A model generated the notes under the pieces. The model was not told where the DNA came from. It saw nothing but the letters and a program-made list of their open reading frames with translations, and ran no database searches. From Thiocystis minor (lineage in GTDB: Bacteria > Pseudomonadota > Gammaproteobacteria > Chromatiales > Chromatiaceae): a stretch of 64,000 bases of DNA. Shown in pieces: positions 26,413-35,173 of the stretch. A program made the translations under genes and the position numbers. Location: contig NZ_NHSQ01000074.1 of the NCBI RefSeq assembly GCF_016653465.1, positions 48,526-112,525 on the forward strand, read 5' to 3'. Position 1 is the first letter of the stretch; every line of letters begins with the position of its first letter.

Positions 26413-27567
26413 ATGACAGATAAGCACCTCAAGGTCACGATCAACGACACCACCCTGCGCGACGGCGAACAGTCCGCCGGCGTTGCCTTTTCGCTGGACG
26501 AAAAGCTCGCCATCGCCCGCGGGCTCGATGCGCTCGGCGTCCCCGAACTGGAGATCGGCATCCCGGCCATGGGCGAGGACGAGCGCGAGTCGATCCGCGC
26601 GGTCGCCGCGCTCGGTCTCGCGGCCCGCCTGATGGTCTGGACCCGGATGCTCCCGGACGACATCGCCCAGTGCCGCAACCTCGGCGTCGATTTCGTCGAC
26701 CTCTCGGTTCCGGTCTCCGATCAGCAGATCGCCCGCAAGCTCGGGCGCGACCGCGCCTGGGTGCTCGCCCAGATCCGCCGCCAGGTCGCCGACGCGCAGG
26801 AATTGGGGCTGGAGGTCTGCGTCGGCGCCGAGGATGCCTCGCGCGCCGACCCCGAATTTCTCTGGCTGGCCGCCGAGGCGGCGCAGGAGGCCGGCGCGCG
26901 GCGCTTCCGCTTCGCCGACACGGTTGGTCTGCTGGATCCCTTCGCCGTCTTCGAGCGCATCCGCGACCTGCGCGCCATCGTCGATCTGGAGATCGAGATG
27001 CACGCGCACGACGATCTGGGGCTGGCCACCGCCAACACCCTGGCGGCGGTGCGCGGCGGTGCGACCCATGTCAACACCACGGTCCACGGACTCGGCGAGC
27101 GTGCCGGCAACGCGGCGCTGGAGGAAGTCATCATGGGTCTGAGACACATCCACCAGATCGACTGCGGCGTGGAGATGACACATTTCGGCGGCCTTTCAAG
27201 GCTGGTCGCCAAGGCGTCCGGCAAACCCGTGGCCTGGCACAAAAGTCTGGTCGGCGCGGGCGCCTTCACCCACGAGGCGGGCATCCATGTCGACGGGCTG
27301 CTCAAGGATCCGCTGAACTATCAGGGCATCGATCCGGCCGATGTGGGGCGCATGCATTGCATGGTGCTCGGCAAACATTCGGGGACGCGCGCGGTGCGAC
27401 AGGTGTATGCCGATCAACTGCGTTTCGAACTCGACACCGACCAGGCCGAGCGGGTGCTGCCGCTCGTGCGCCGTTTCGTCACCGAGACCAAGCGCTCGCC
27501 CGAGCCTCTGGATCTGCGTCGTTTTCTGGCCGAGATCGGTCATCCGCAAGCCGCCCTGCTCCAATAG
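26413..27567 (+). CDS. nifV: Homocitrate synthase for nitrogenase cofactor
   Basis: Condenses acetyl-CoA with 2-oxoglutarate to homocitrate, the organic ligand of the iron-molybdenum cofactor. The 384-residue protein has the HMGL-like barrel with [11 protein letters not shown] at the start, the metal-binding MHAHDD and the [13 protein letters not shown] signature, followed by the C-terminal segment with HEAGIHVDG. It is distinguished from 2-isopropylmalate synthase by its short length without a leucine-regulatory domain and by its sigma-54 promoter and nif context. A TPR-like gene follows after 11 bases. Confidence 0.95.
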   Translation: MTDKHLKVTINDTTLRDGEQSAGVAFSLDEKLAIARGLDALGVPELEIGIPAMGEDERESIRAVAALGLAARLMVWTRMLPDDIAQCRNLGVDFVDLSVPVSDQQIARKLGRDRAWVLAQIRRQVADAQELGLEVCVGAEDASRADPEFLWLAAEAAQEAGARRFRFADTVGLLDPFAVFERIRDLRAIVDLEIEMHAHDDLGLATANTLAAVRGGATHVNTTVHGLGERAGNAALEEVIMGLRHIHQIDCGVEMTHFGGLSRLVAKASGKPVAWHKSLVGAGAFTHEAGIHVDGLLKDPLNYQGIDPADVGRMHCMVLGKHSGTRAVRQVYADQLRFELDTDQAERVLPLVRRFVTETKRSPEPLDLRRFLAEIGHPQAALLQ

Positions 27568-27578
27568 GCAACGCCACC

Positions 27579-28121
27579 ATGGATTTTCTCGATTTCGCTG
27601 GCGAGGACATGTATTTCGACGAACCGGTCAGCCCGGAGGTCGAAGGGCTGCTGCTCGACGCGGCCCAACGCTATGGCGAGGGCGGCGCCGAGGCGAGCCT
27701 GCTCCAGGCGTATTTCCTCGAACCGGAACATCTGACGGTGCTGGTCGCCCTGTACCGGTATTTTTATTACCGCCAGCGGTATCGAGAGTCGCTGCTCGTC
27801 GCCGACCGGGCGATCGCCATCGTCTCGACCAGACTCGGTCTGACCGCGCGCTGGCAGAATCTTTCGGAGGCGGACCTCGGGCGCTCCGTGCAAGTCTCCA
27901 TGACCTTAACGCGTTTTCTGCTATTGGCACTCAAGGGCTCCGGTTATCTGCTGATGCGTCTGGGCGAGCATCAAGACGCGCTCGCGCGCTTCGAGAAGAT
28001 CGCCGAGATCGACACCAGCGATCGGCTTGGCATCACCGAGCTGTTGACGATGGCCCGTGCCTCCGTCGCCGAGGCCGCCGCCGAGCGCGCGGGCGGAAAT
28101 GTGCGCTTTCTGAGCCGTTAA
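27579..28121 (+). CDS. TPR-like protein co-transcribed with nifV
   Basis: 180 residues, soluble, helical. The stretch from about 40 to 160 has two degenerate tetratricopeptide-like units (ALYRYFYYRQRYRESLLVADRA and LLMRLGEHQDALARFEKI). It begins 11 bases after nifV and ends just before a repeat region, so it is the second gene of the nifV transcript. Similar small TPR proteins occur beside nif genes in other diazotrophs as I recall, and a chaperone or assembly role is plausible. The frame is open far upstream inside nifV; ATG 27579 is the first start that follows nifV. Confidence 0.75.
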   Translation: MDFLDFAGEDMYFDEPVSPEVEGLLLDAAQRYGEGGAEASLLQAYFLEPEHLTVLVALYRYFYYRQRYRESLLVADRAIAIVSTRLGLTARWQNLSEADLGRSVQVSMTLTRFLLLALKGSGYLLMRLGEHQDALARFEKIAEIDTSDRLGITELLTMARASVAEAAAERAGGNVRFLSR

Positions 28122-28139
28122 ACCTGAAAAGAGCCAGTT

Positions 28140-28293
28140 GAATCGCAAAGAACACAAAGAACGCAAAGGCGTTCAAGGTTTTACTTGATAACGACATTCA
28201 CCCGAGGGTTAAACATCAAGCGCATTGCCTATCCTGGTTTTCCTTCGTGCCCTTTGCGTCTTTGCGGTTCCAAATGCCGGGTTCCAAATGCCG
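28140..28293. repeat. GCAAAG-rich inverted repeat with a tandem 14-mer
   Basis: Between the convergent nifV-TPR unit and the response regulator gene, a segment at 28140-28169 (CGCAAAGAACACAAAGAACG core) pairs imperfectly with 28242-28269 (CCTTTGCGTCTTTGCGG). Immediately after it GGTTCCAAATGCCG is repeated twice in tandem (28266-28293). No gene is visible here. The inverted repeat may act as a two-way terminator or is an interspersed REP-type element. Confidence 0.7.
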
Positions 28294-28341
28294 GATTGAG
28301 GTTGAAGGCGAACTTATACGTCTCGCCGCGTCTCGCCGTCT

Positions 28342-28980
28342 TCAACCCGGCGACGACAGTCCCGCTCGGAGCGCCATCCTGATCAGCCCCGCCAAATTAT
28401 CGACGCCGAGTTTCTGCATGAGGCGGGCACGGTAGGTCTCGACCGTTTTGGCGCTGATGCCGAGCGCGTCAGCGATCTCCCTGGTGCGCAGACCTTCCAC
28501 GATCAGGCGCAGCACCGTCAGTTCGCGTTCGCTCAACAGGTCCAGATCGCGGTCGGCACGGCGTTGCGGAATCGGCAGCGGCACCCGGGCGATCGACGGG
28601 CTGACATAGGTTTCACCGCGCAGGACGACCTGGATCGCCTCGACCAGTTCGGCGCTCGCCTCGTTTTTCAACACATAGGCCGCCGCTCCGGATGCGGTCA
28701 TGGCGCGTCGATAATGGGCGTCGCTGTACATCGACAAGGCTACGATCCGCGTTCGCTCCGCAACCTCGCGGATCGCGGAGGCCGCGTCGATGCCGCTCAT
28801 CGTCGGCATTGCCACGTCCAGAATGACCACGTCCGGCTGCAACTCGGCCGCGAGCCGTACCGCTTCGGCGCCGTGCGCGGCCTGGGCCAAGACTCGCCAG
28901 CCCGGCTGTTGGTTCAGCAGCAGGGTCAGTCCCTCGCGAAACAGCGCATGGTCGTCGCAGACGATCAGGGTTAGCGGCAT
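28342..28980 (-). CDS. NarL/FixJ-family response regulator
   Basis: 212 residues: receiver domain (about 1-120) with acidic pocket CDD (8-10), phosphoacceptor Asp55 in VILDVAMP, SMYSD and the Lys of YVLKNEAS, then a LuxR-type helix-turn-helix (about 148-205, LSERELTVLRLIVEGLRTREIA and ISAKTVETYRARL). It overlaps the histidine kinase gene by ten bases, is surely its partner, and is the last gene of the TonB-YfiR-kinase-regulator operon. Target genes are unknown; the palindrome upstream of the operon (33170-33198) is a candidate binding site. Confidence 0.93.
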   Translation of the reverse strand: MPLTLIVCDDHALFREGLTLLLNQQPGWRVLAQAAHGAEAVRLAAELQPDVVILDVAMPTMSGIDAASAIREVAERTRIVALSMYSDAHYRRAMTASGAAAYVLKNEASAELVEAIQVVLRGETYVSPSIARVPLPIPQRRADRDLDLLSERELTVLRLIVEGLRTREIADALGISAKTVETYRARLMQKLGVDNLAGLIRMALRAGLSSPG

Positions 28981-30470
28981 CTCTCGCTCTCCTCGTGGCG
29001 ATGCGGCGGCGTTTTCAGCCGGCCGGGTTGCGTCTTCGCCGCCCAGCCGTTCGTAAAGGCACTTCGCGGCAGCCCGATCCAGGCCCGCGTGCCAGGATTC
29101 AAGGACATCAACTCAAATCCGCCGCCGAGCAGTTCAAGACGCTCGCGCACACTGTAGAGTCCATACCCCGACCGATCCTTGTCTGGAGCCGGACAGGCTT
29201 CGCTCGCGAAACCGCGACCATTGTCCTCGACGCTGATCGTCAGACCCTCGGAATCCGCCGTCAGCCGAATGGCGCCCTGGGTCGCGCCGGAATGCTTGAT
29301 GAGGTTGTACACCAGTTCGCGCGCGCATTGGAAGAGGATCACCGACGGATCGCGCCCCGGATCGGGCATGGGGTTATCCATCAGGAAGGTCATACGGATT
29401 CCCCAGCGTTCCTCGGTATTGGAGGCCAGCCAGTCGAGCGCGGCGGCCAATCCCTTTTGATGAAGGACGGGCGGACTCAGCTCGAATTGCAGCGAACGCA
29501 ACTCGTCGATCGCCTCGCGCATCAGCGACAGACCGGCCTCGATCTGCTGGCGCGCTTCGTCGTCGCCACCAGTCCGGGCGCCGAACCGGGAACCGGCCGC
29601 GATCTGCAACTGGGCCAGTGCCAATTTCTGCATCGGGCTGTCATGCAACTCGCCGGCCAAACGCTGCTTTTCGGTCGCCTCCAGCAGCGAGAGATCCATC
29701 GCTAGACGGCGCAGCTTCGCATTGGCCAGATCCAGCGCCTCGGCGTGATGACGCAGGGCGTCTTCGTGCGCTTCGAGTTGTCCCAGCATCGCGTTGAAGT
29801 CATGGACCAGGGTCGCCAGTTCGTCCCCCGAATCCAGTTCCGCGACCCGCAGGCCGACATCGCGCCGCGCCGAAATCTCGCGGGTCTTGGCAGCCAAGTT
29901 CAGGATCGGGCGGGCGATGCGCCGCTGCAACCGCAGCGCTAACACGAAGGCGACGCCGAGCGTTAGCAGGCCCAGAAGTCCGCCGAACAGGACATATTGC
30001 CGGAGCTGGCTCTGAAGCTCGTCGAGCCGGACGCGCAGAACGAGCCGACCGATCGGGCGGTCATCGAAACGCAGCGGTTCGGCGATCTCAGCTGCGTAAG
30101 GATCCAGCCAGGGCAGGGCGAGCGCCGGCTGCGAGCGCGGTGGCGGCGCGTCTGGAGCCGTCTCGCGCCGCCACCGCGCGAAGACCCGGCCGGTCGCGTC
30201 TTCGAGGACCGCCTCGCGGATCTGATACTCCCGCGCGAGCGTCGCTAGATAGCGCTCTGCGGTCTCCGGGCTGTCGAACACCAGGGTCGAGACGCAACTG
30301 TCCCCGACCACCGCCGCCAGCACCCGCAGGTCGCGCAGGATATGATCCTGGAACAGCTTGAGATCCATGAGTGCCGAGAGCGCCGTGGCCATCGTCAGGG
30401 TCAAGAGCGTCATCGACATCAGCGCCAGCAGCAACCGGGTGCGAATGGAACGTGCGCGCTTGCGGCTCAC
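28971..30470 (-). CDS. Sensor histidine kinase, NarX/DesK class, with periplasmic CHASE8-like domain
   Basis: 499 residues. Membrane segment 11-33, periplasmic sensor domain about 40-155 (DSPETAERYLATLA pattern, CHASE8-like), second membrane segment 158-180, HAMP linker 181-235, coiled coil, then a HisKA_3 domain with phosphoacceptor His276 in LAGELHDSPMQ. The HATPase domain shows ELVYNLIKHSGA, VEDNGRGF and GYGLYSVRERLELLGG. It starts inside the last codons of the yfiR-like gene (four-base overlap) and overlaps the regulator gene. The YfiR-like protein next to it probably modulates its periplasmic domain (inference). Confidence 0.92.
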   Translation of the reverse strand: MSRKRARSIRTRLLLALMSMTLLTLTMATALSALMDLKLFQDHILRDLRVLAAVVGDSCVSTLVFDSPETAERYLATLAREYQIREAVLEDATGRVFARWRRETAPDAPPPRSQPALALPWLDPYAAEIAEPLRFDDRPIGRLVLRVRLDELQSQLRQYVLFGGLLGLLTLGVAFVLALRLQRRIARPILNLAAKTREISARRDVGLRVAELDSGDELATLVHDFNAMLGQLEAHEDALRHHAEALDLANAKLRRLAMDLSLLEATEKQRLAGELHDSPMQKLALAQLQIAAGSRFGARTGGDDEARQQIEAGLSLMREAIDELRSLQFELSPPVLHQKGLAAALDWLASNTEERWGIRMTFLMDNPMPDPGRDPSVILFQCARELVYNLIKHSGATQGAIRLTADSEGLTISVEDNGRGFASEACPAPDKDRSGYGLYSVRERLELLGGGFELMSLNPGTRAWIGLPRSAFTNGWAAKTQPGRLKTPPHRHEESERCR

Positions 30471-31051
30471 GGTAGCACCCTCGCCACCTCATAGAGCTGC
30501 GAGGAGACCTTGAGCCCGCGTCCGGCGAGCGCCGCCGGATTCATCTCGAACCGCAGCCGCTCGCCCTCGCCGAGAATGTCCGCTTTCAGAAAAGAGTTGA
30601 TCGCGACCCCGCGCCGCGCCAATCCGGGGCTATCTCCGACCAGCAGTACCGCCCGCCCGGCGACGGCGTCGAGGATGCGGTCGATCCGATCCTGGGCCGC
30701 CGCGCCGACGAAGAGGAGCTGACAGTCGTCGCATTGGAGCCCCGATTCGGTCTCCCGAGTCTCGATCGTCCGAATCCGGATCGGTCGGTTCTCGACCCGA
30801 CGCTCATCGCGTTCCAGTGCGCGCAGCGCCTCGGCCAGCACTGGGTCGCCGATCACGGCGATCACGAACGGCGCGCCAGGCGGCAAGTCGGGCCAGCCGA
30901 TGAAATGGGTGAAATGATAGAGGTAGGCCACCTTGAGTGGTTCGACCGCCGTCCCCCCAAACGCCGACAGCGCGGACAGCGCCATCAGCATCCAGGGCAG
31001 GCACCGACTCAGCGCTCGGCGCAACAGACGATTCCGCGGCTGACTGAGCAC
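30467..31051 (-). CDS. YfiR-family (DUF4154) periplasmic protein
   Basis: 194 residues with an N-terminal signal (hydrophobic 15-33) and the YfiR core: VAYLYHFTHFIGWP near the start of the mature part, FVIAVIGDP, the CDDCQLLFVG segment with a Cys pair, VGDSPGLARRGVAINSF and RLRFEMNPAAL. YfiR proteins are periplasmic modulators of membrane signalling proteins, best known for restraining a diguanylate cyclase. Here no GGDEF protein is present and the immediate partner gene is a histidine kinase, so it likely controls that instead. It sits six bases behind the TonB receptor gene. Confidence 0.88.
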   Translation of the reverse strand: MLSQPRNRLLRRALSRCLPWMLMALSALSAFGGTAVEPLKVAYLYHFTHFIGWPDLPPGAPFVIAVIGDPVLAEALRALERDERRVENRPIRIRTIETRETESGLQCDDCQLLFVGAAAQDRIDRILDAVAGRAVLLVGDSPGLARRGVAINSFLKADILGEGERLRFEMNPAALAGRGLKVSSQLYEVARVLP

Positions 31052-31057
31052 GGAGTC

Positions 31058-33145
31058 TTAGAAGGCATAACCGAGGGTCGCGGTCACGATTCGTCCAGGG
31101 CCGATCAGTCCCCGCGCGAAATCGGTCAGCTCGCTGGCTGGATAGCGGATCTCGGCATCCAGCAGATTGGAGACGTTAAGCGCGGCGAAGACTCCCTTGC
31201 TCGCCGGCTCCCAACGTAGATTCAGCCCCAGATTCCAATAGGCCGGCACGGACTCGCCCAGGCGTTCGACCACACCCTCGACCGGACCGCTGACGAAGTC
31301 CCAGTCGCTCTCCAGGCGGTCGACAAAGTGCGCATAGGTGGCATAGGTGAAGGGACCGCGGCGATAATCAGCCTTCAGCTTGAGCAGCAGCGACGGCGAA
31401 TACCCCGGCTCCAGCGCGGAGCGCAGATCGTCGGTCCGCTGCCAGGTCGCGCTCAGACTCAGATTCAGCGCGGGCCAGGGCCGCGCCTCGGCGATCAGTT
31501 CCAGACCCTGCGTTCGCCAGCGGCCGGAGTTGTCGAAGGCCACCACATAATCGCCGGTGACGGGGTTCAGGGTCTGGATGGTGCGAACGATGTTCGAGGT
31601 GCGGTTCTCGAACAGGCTCGCGCTCAGCGTCCAGGTTGGCCGGGTCCGCACATAGTTCAGTTCGAGCGTTTCGATTCGTTCGGGGTCGCTGATCCGGAAC
31701 TTGTCGACATCCTGGGCCGCGTTGCCCCAGATGAGCTTCAGCACCTGACTGGAATCCAGGCTCCAGAGCGCGCCGACGCGCCCGGTCAGCAGATTCCGGT
31801 CGCTAACCGCCACCTCGGTTTCGGTTAGCGTCTGCTCCAGATGCTTGTATCGGCTGAACCGGTAGGACGCCGGAAGCCGGGTCAGCCGCGCGCCGCCCAC
31901 GAGCCGCAGCCTCTCGACGAGGGCGTAGTCGATCTCGGTGAAGAGATCCTGCTGCTGGAAATCCGCGGTTGCGTCGTCGAGGACGACGAAGGGTCTGGCC
32001 CGTGCCCGGTTGTCGAGATGATCGAGCCGGCGCCAGCGATAGCCGAACAGCGCGTTCAGCCGCTCCAGCGGCTGCCAGTGCAGGTTCAGCTCCAGTTCCC
32101 AACGGCGCGAATGCTGCTTCTGACTGCCGTCGAGCCAGGCGACGAGAAAATCCAGCCGATAGGCATCGTAGGTCTCCTGACTGTGGATGCCGGTGAGACG
32201 CAGACCCAGGGTGTCGCTGAAGCGGTACGCATAGCCGAGCGCGGCGTGCAGGGTCTTGAGACGCAGCCCGTTGCCCTTGTCGAAGGCCGGCGTGAAGGCA
32301 TAGATCCCGTAGTCCATGTCGCTGTAGCGGAGGTCAGTCGTCAAGCCGCGCCAGCCCGCGGAGAGATCGAGGCTGCCGCGCCGCTGCCACAGATCACCGT
32401 CGAGGTCGCGATGCATGCCCGGCTCCAGGGCCGCGAGCTGGGCGGGACTCATCATGTCGGTATAGGCGCCGTCCAGCCCGTCGGTGCGCCAGCCGCCGGC
32501 ATTCAGCACCAGAAAACCCTCCCGTGAACGGCCTCCCAAGCGCGCGAACGCCTGTCCGCTGTCGCGGCTGCCAGCACTGACCGAGAGGCGCGAACCGGAG
32601 ATATCGAGCGCGTTGGTGACGATGTTGACCACGCCGAGAAAGGCATTGTTGCCATAGATCACCGACATGGGGCCGCGGATCACCTCGATCCGGTCGATCG
32701 ATTCGACCGGGATGTTCAGCCGCGCGATCTCGGGCACCGTCAGCCCCTTCTGCCGCGACGGATGCTGCGCGATGCCGTTGACCAGGAACTGCACCCCGCC
32801 GCCGACCGTGCCCCGGTTGCCGATGAAGCGCTCCTCGGTGTTATCCAGAATAAAGAAACCCGGCACGTTGCGCAGCAGGTCTTCGAGCGTCGCGTAGCCG
32901 TAGCGCGCGATCTCTTCGCGGGTCACGATGGTGACGCTGGCCGGGATGTCACGGATCCGGGCCTCGCGCTTGCCGGCGGAAGCGACTTCGACCTGCAGGA
33001 GATCGTCGAAGGGGAGGTCGAGCAGATCGGCGGCGCGCGCGGGTCCGAACAGGCAGGGAACCGCCAGCAGCAGGCACGGCAGGAGGCTTCCCGCTCGCCG
33101 CAAGGGGCCGGGACACGGAATCTCGTGCTTGGAATGATTGGGCAT
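31058..33145 (-). CDS. TonB-dependent outer-membrane receptor
   Basis: About 695 residues: signal peptide (residues 10-39, ending ARA/AD), plug domain with IRDIPASVTIVTREEI, the LEDLLRNVPGFF box and RGPMSVIYGNNAFLGVVNIVT, then a 22-strand barrel ending in aromatic F. ATG 33145 is used; a GTG at 33163 is possible. The plug starts with LLDLPFDDLLQVEVASAGKREA, common in receptors that travel with YfiR-like and signalling genes rather than with iron-siderophore systems. The substrate is unknown. It is the first gene of the operon that also holds the YfiR-like protein, kinase and regulator, and lies directly behind the palindrome at 33170-33198. Confidence 0.92.
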   Translation of the reverse strand: MPNHSKHEIPCPGPLRRAGSLLPCLLLAVPCLFGPARAADLLDLPFDDLLQVEVASAGKREARIRDIPASVTIVTREEIARYGYATLEDLLRNVPGFFILDNTEERFIGNRGTVGGGVQFLVNGIAQHPSRQKGLTVPEIARLNIPVESIDRIEVIRGPMSVIYGNNAFLGVVNIVTNALDISGSRLSVSAGSRDSGQAFARLGGRSREGFLVLNAGGWRTDGLDGAYTDMMSPAQLAALEPGMHRDLDGDLWQRRGSLDLSAGWRGLTTDLRYSDMDYGIYAFTPAFDKGNGLRLKTLHAALGYAYRFSDTLGLRLTGIHSQETYDAYRLDFLVAWLDGSQKQHSRRWELELNLHWQPLERLNALFGYRWRRLDHLDNRARARPFVVLDDATADFQQQDLFTEIDYALVERLRLVGGARLTRLPASYRFSRYKHLEQTLTETEVAVSDRNLLTGRVGALWSLDSSQVLKLIWGNAAQDVDKFRISDPERIETLELNYVRTRPTWTLSASLFENRTSNIVRTIQTLNPVTGDYVVAFDNSGRWRTQGLELIAEARPWPALNLSLSATWQRTDDLRSALEPGYSPSLLLKLKADYRRGPFTYATYAHFVDRLESDWDFVSGPVEGVVERLGESVPAYWNLGLNLRWEPASKGVFAALNVSNLLDAEIRYPASELTDFARGLIGPGRIVTATLGYAF

Positions 33146-33169
33146 CGATCGCGATTCCGGCACCTGTTG

Positions 33170-33198
33170 TCAGGAATTTCCTGACAGGAAATTCCTGA
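33170..33198. promoter_or_regulatory. Perfect 29-base palindrome upstream of the TonB-receptor operon
   Basis: TCAGGAATTTCCTG is followed by one A and then its exact reverse complement CAGGAAATTCCTGA. Each half is itself a near-palindrome (CAGGAA-T-TTCCTG), so the site can also be read as two 13-base boxes side by side. It lies 25-53 bases before the receptor ATG, and about 190 bases before the divergent gene at 33388. It is a strong candidate operator for the operon, perhaps for its own response regulator. Confidence 0.7.
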
Positions 33199-33387
33199 TA
33201 TTTTTAGACCTCTTTGATCGCTACCATTAACACGGCCAAAAAGTCGGTGTCATTGTGCTGGGTCAAGGAGCTCATCTGGACCCCATGTCCACGACAACCG
33301 TCGGATGGGGCGCGCGTGCGAACCGCATCCTTCGCGATCGATGCGGTGCGTTCCTCGCCGCTTCTGCTTGAACTAACGGAGCGGTCG

Positions 33388-33879
33388 ATGAATAAGGCAA
33401 CACCACCGTTTCCGGATTCCGTGACCCGGCTGGAGGCCGCCTACGGCGGACCGAGCCAATCGGGCTTCGGCAGTGCCGTGTTCCACGAGACCCTGACGGA
33501 CGACGACGATCTGACCCAGGCGGCGCTGTCGACATACCGGACCTTTGTCGGCCCGCTCTGGGATCGCTACGGGGAGGCGGCCTGGATGGGGCCTTGGCGG
33601 ACAGTCCATGCCCGCGAGCCGGGCGCGCGGCCGGACATCGAGGCCGAGTTGCGCGGGATCGCCGACCGCGATGCCCGTCAATCGGTGCCGATGCTCCTGG
33701 ATGACATCGAGGGGGCCGAGGCGGCCCGCACCGCCTTGTCCGCGGTCTTCGACGACCCGGCGGTGACCGAGCTGCGCGTCTTCAACCTGGGAGACGGGGC
33801 GGCGATGTCGGGGCTGCTGGTGGCCGGTCGGCGCGGGACCGACGGCGAGACCGCCTACCTCGTCTTTCTGATGGACTGA
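33388..33879 (+). CDS. Hypothetical acidic protein
   Basis: 163 residues, no signal or membrane segment, strongly acidic (an early TDDDDLT run) with a C-terminal alpha/beta part ending LVAGRRGTDGETAYLVFLMD. That ending resembles the strand-turn-strand of small SMI1/KNR4- or immunity-type proteins, but the match is too loose to name. The frame is open from 33214; ATG 33388, preceded by ACGGAGCGG, gives a sensible start. It is divergent from the TonB operon across the palindrome. Confidence 0.65.
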   Translation: MNKATPPFPDSVTRLEAAYGGPSQSGFGSAVFHETLTDDDDLTQAALSTYRTFVGPLWDRYGEAAWMGPWRTVHAREPGARPDIEAELRGIADRDARQSVPMLLDDIEGAEAARTALSAVFDDPAVTELRVFNLGDGAAMSGLLVAGRRGTDGETAYLVFLMD

Positions 33880-33990
33880 GGCGCGCGGTCTAGCGGGACG
33901 GGGCATCACCCCTCGCGCACGTTTCAGGCGCCAGCCGTTGGGGGAAAACGGCATCGGAATAATGGGGTCTGACGCTTGTCTGTTGCGGTC

Positions 33991-34263
33991 ATGCGCACCG
34001 AGGCACTGCGGGATGCCATTTTCACGAGACTGCTCGATCGTTATGCGGCCGAGCGCGGGATCAAGGCCGAACCAGCGGAAATAGAGGCATTCATCGCGGA
34101 TTTACGGCGCGCTCAGGCGGCCGATGGACCGCCGGCGGAACGACTGAGCATCCCCGGCGCCACCCTGCGGGCTTCCCGCAATGGTAGCCTGGCCCCCACC
34201 CTGGGTGCCTCGACATTCAATTCATCGATTAGGTGTACGCAATGGATATCACGAGTCTCCTGA
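33991..34263 (+). pseudogene. Truncated SurA-N-like gene remnant
   Basis: The first 50 codons (TEALRDAIFTRLLDRYAAERG, EPAEIEAFIADLRRA) look like the N-terminal helical part of small SurA/PpiC-like periplasmic proteins. The rest becomes unlike any protein and runs into the start of the next gene at 34242. No signal peptide precedes it. I read it as a truncated copy; a short real peptide cannot be excluded. The 362 bases between 33879 and 34242 hold nothing else. Confidence 0.35.
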
Positions 34264-34496
34264 TTTTTCTCGCCATTGGCGCCGTCGCCGGCTGGCTCGC
34301 CGGGCTCTTGATGCGCGGTGGCGGCTTCGGGCTGCTGGGCAACATCCTGGTCGGCATCGTCGGCGCTGTCATCGGCGGCTTTGCCTTCGGTTTTCTCGGC
34401 ATCACCGCCTCCGGGCTGATCGGCTCGATCATCACCGCCACCGCGGGTGCTGTGCTGCTGCTATTCATCATCGGGGTGTTGAAGAAGGCAGCCTGA
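34242..34496 (+). CDS. GlsB/YeaQ/YmgE-family small membrane protein
   Basis: 84 residues with three membrane segments full of Gly and Ala: IFLAIGAVAGWLAGLLM, the G-rich LGNILVGIVGAVIGGFAFGFLG, and GSIITATAGAVLLLFIIGVLKK. This is the transglycosylase-associated / GlsB family, often stress-induced; the molecular role is not established. ATG 34242 is preferred to the GTG nine bases upstream. It opens a run of small envelope and exported proteins on the same strand. Confidence 0.88.
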   Translation: MDITSLLIFLAIGAVAGWLAGLLMRGGGFGLLGNILVGIVGAVIGGFAFGFLGITASGLIGSIITATAGAVLLLFIIGVLKKAA

Positions 34497-34623
34497 TGAA
34501 GAACGTCGATGCCGTGAGCACCGCATCGCTCGCAGAGATTTGTTGACATGCCGCGACACCGGGATATCGCCCTTGGGCCGATGAAGCCGGTTGAGTTTTT
34601 CATCATTTTGGAGCCTGCTGATC

Positions 34624-35076
34624 ATGAAAGTTGCCATCCTTACCGCCGCCATCCTGTCCGCCGCGGTCACTCACTCTGTCTTCGCCTCGACGGTTGCGGA
34701 ACGTGAATACCAGCGCGGCTACGACGACTGCCGCCACGGACGCTATGACCAGGACCAGCATGGCGAGTCCTATAAGAAGGGCTGCCGCGCCGCCGAGGAT
34801 CATCCGCAAACGCATTCTCCGGCGGCGCAGAAGGACACCGCCACGACGAAGCACGCATCACACGCGAAGGTCTCGGATCTCAAGGGCATGAACTCGATCA
34901 AGGCCATCGACGTGATGACGTCGAGGGGCTTCACGTCCGTCGACTCCATCACCTCGGGCGATACGCTCTACGGCATCTACTACAACGCCAAGACGCATCA
35001 ATGCATCCAGCTGACCAATGCAAACAACCATGTTGTGAGTGTCGACGACATCGGTAAGCATCCGAACTGCAACTGA
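34624..35076 (+). CDS. Exported protein with a GYDDC motif, unknown function
   Basis: 150 residues with signal peptide 1-21 (VFA/ST). The mature part begins with a short motif YQRGYDDCRHGRYD...SYKKGC, in which the two Cys could form a disulfide. A Ser/Thr/His/Lys-rich linker follows, then a conserved-looking 65-residue domain (MNSIKAIDVMTSRGFTSVDS ... TLYGIYYNAKTHQCIQL) resembling the small beta domain seen in several secreted proteins. It is preceded by GGAGC. Function unknown; its neighbours are small exported, putative lysozyme-inhibitor-like proteins. Confidence 0.7.
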   Translation: MKVAILTAAILSAAVTHSVFASTVAEREYQRGYDDCRHGRYDQDQHGESYKKGCRAAEDHPQTHSPAAQKDTATTKHASHAKVSDLKGMNSIKAIDVMTSRGFTSVDSITSGDTLYGIYYNAKTHQCIQLTNANNHVVSVDDIGKHPNCN

Positions 35077-35173
35077 CAGACGCCCCGGGCGATCCGAACT
35101 CGATGCGCGGCCTTGAGAAACGGGTATTTTACGAGCGAGGGCAAGCTCGTGGGCGTCGACAAGCAGTGAGTGC

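Noticed and set aside
35101..35168. Reading frame ending NGYFTSEGKLVGVDKQ before the lipoprotein gene at 35174
   Set aside because: It looks like the tail of a lost small lipoprotein gene, but too little is left to annotate.
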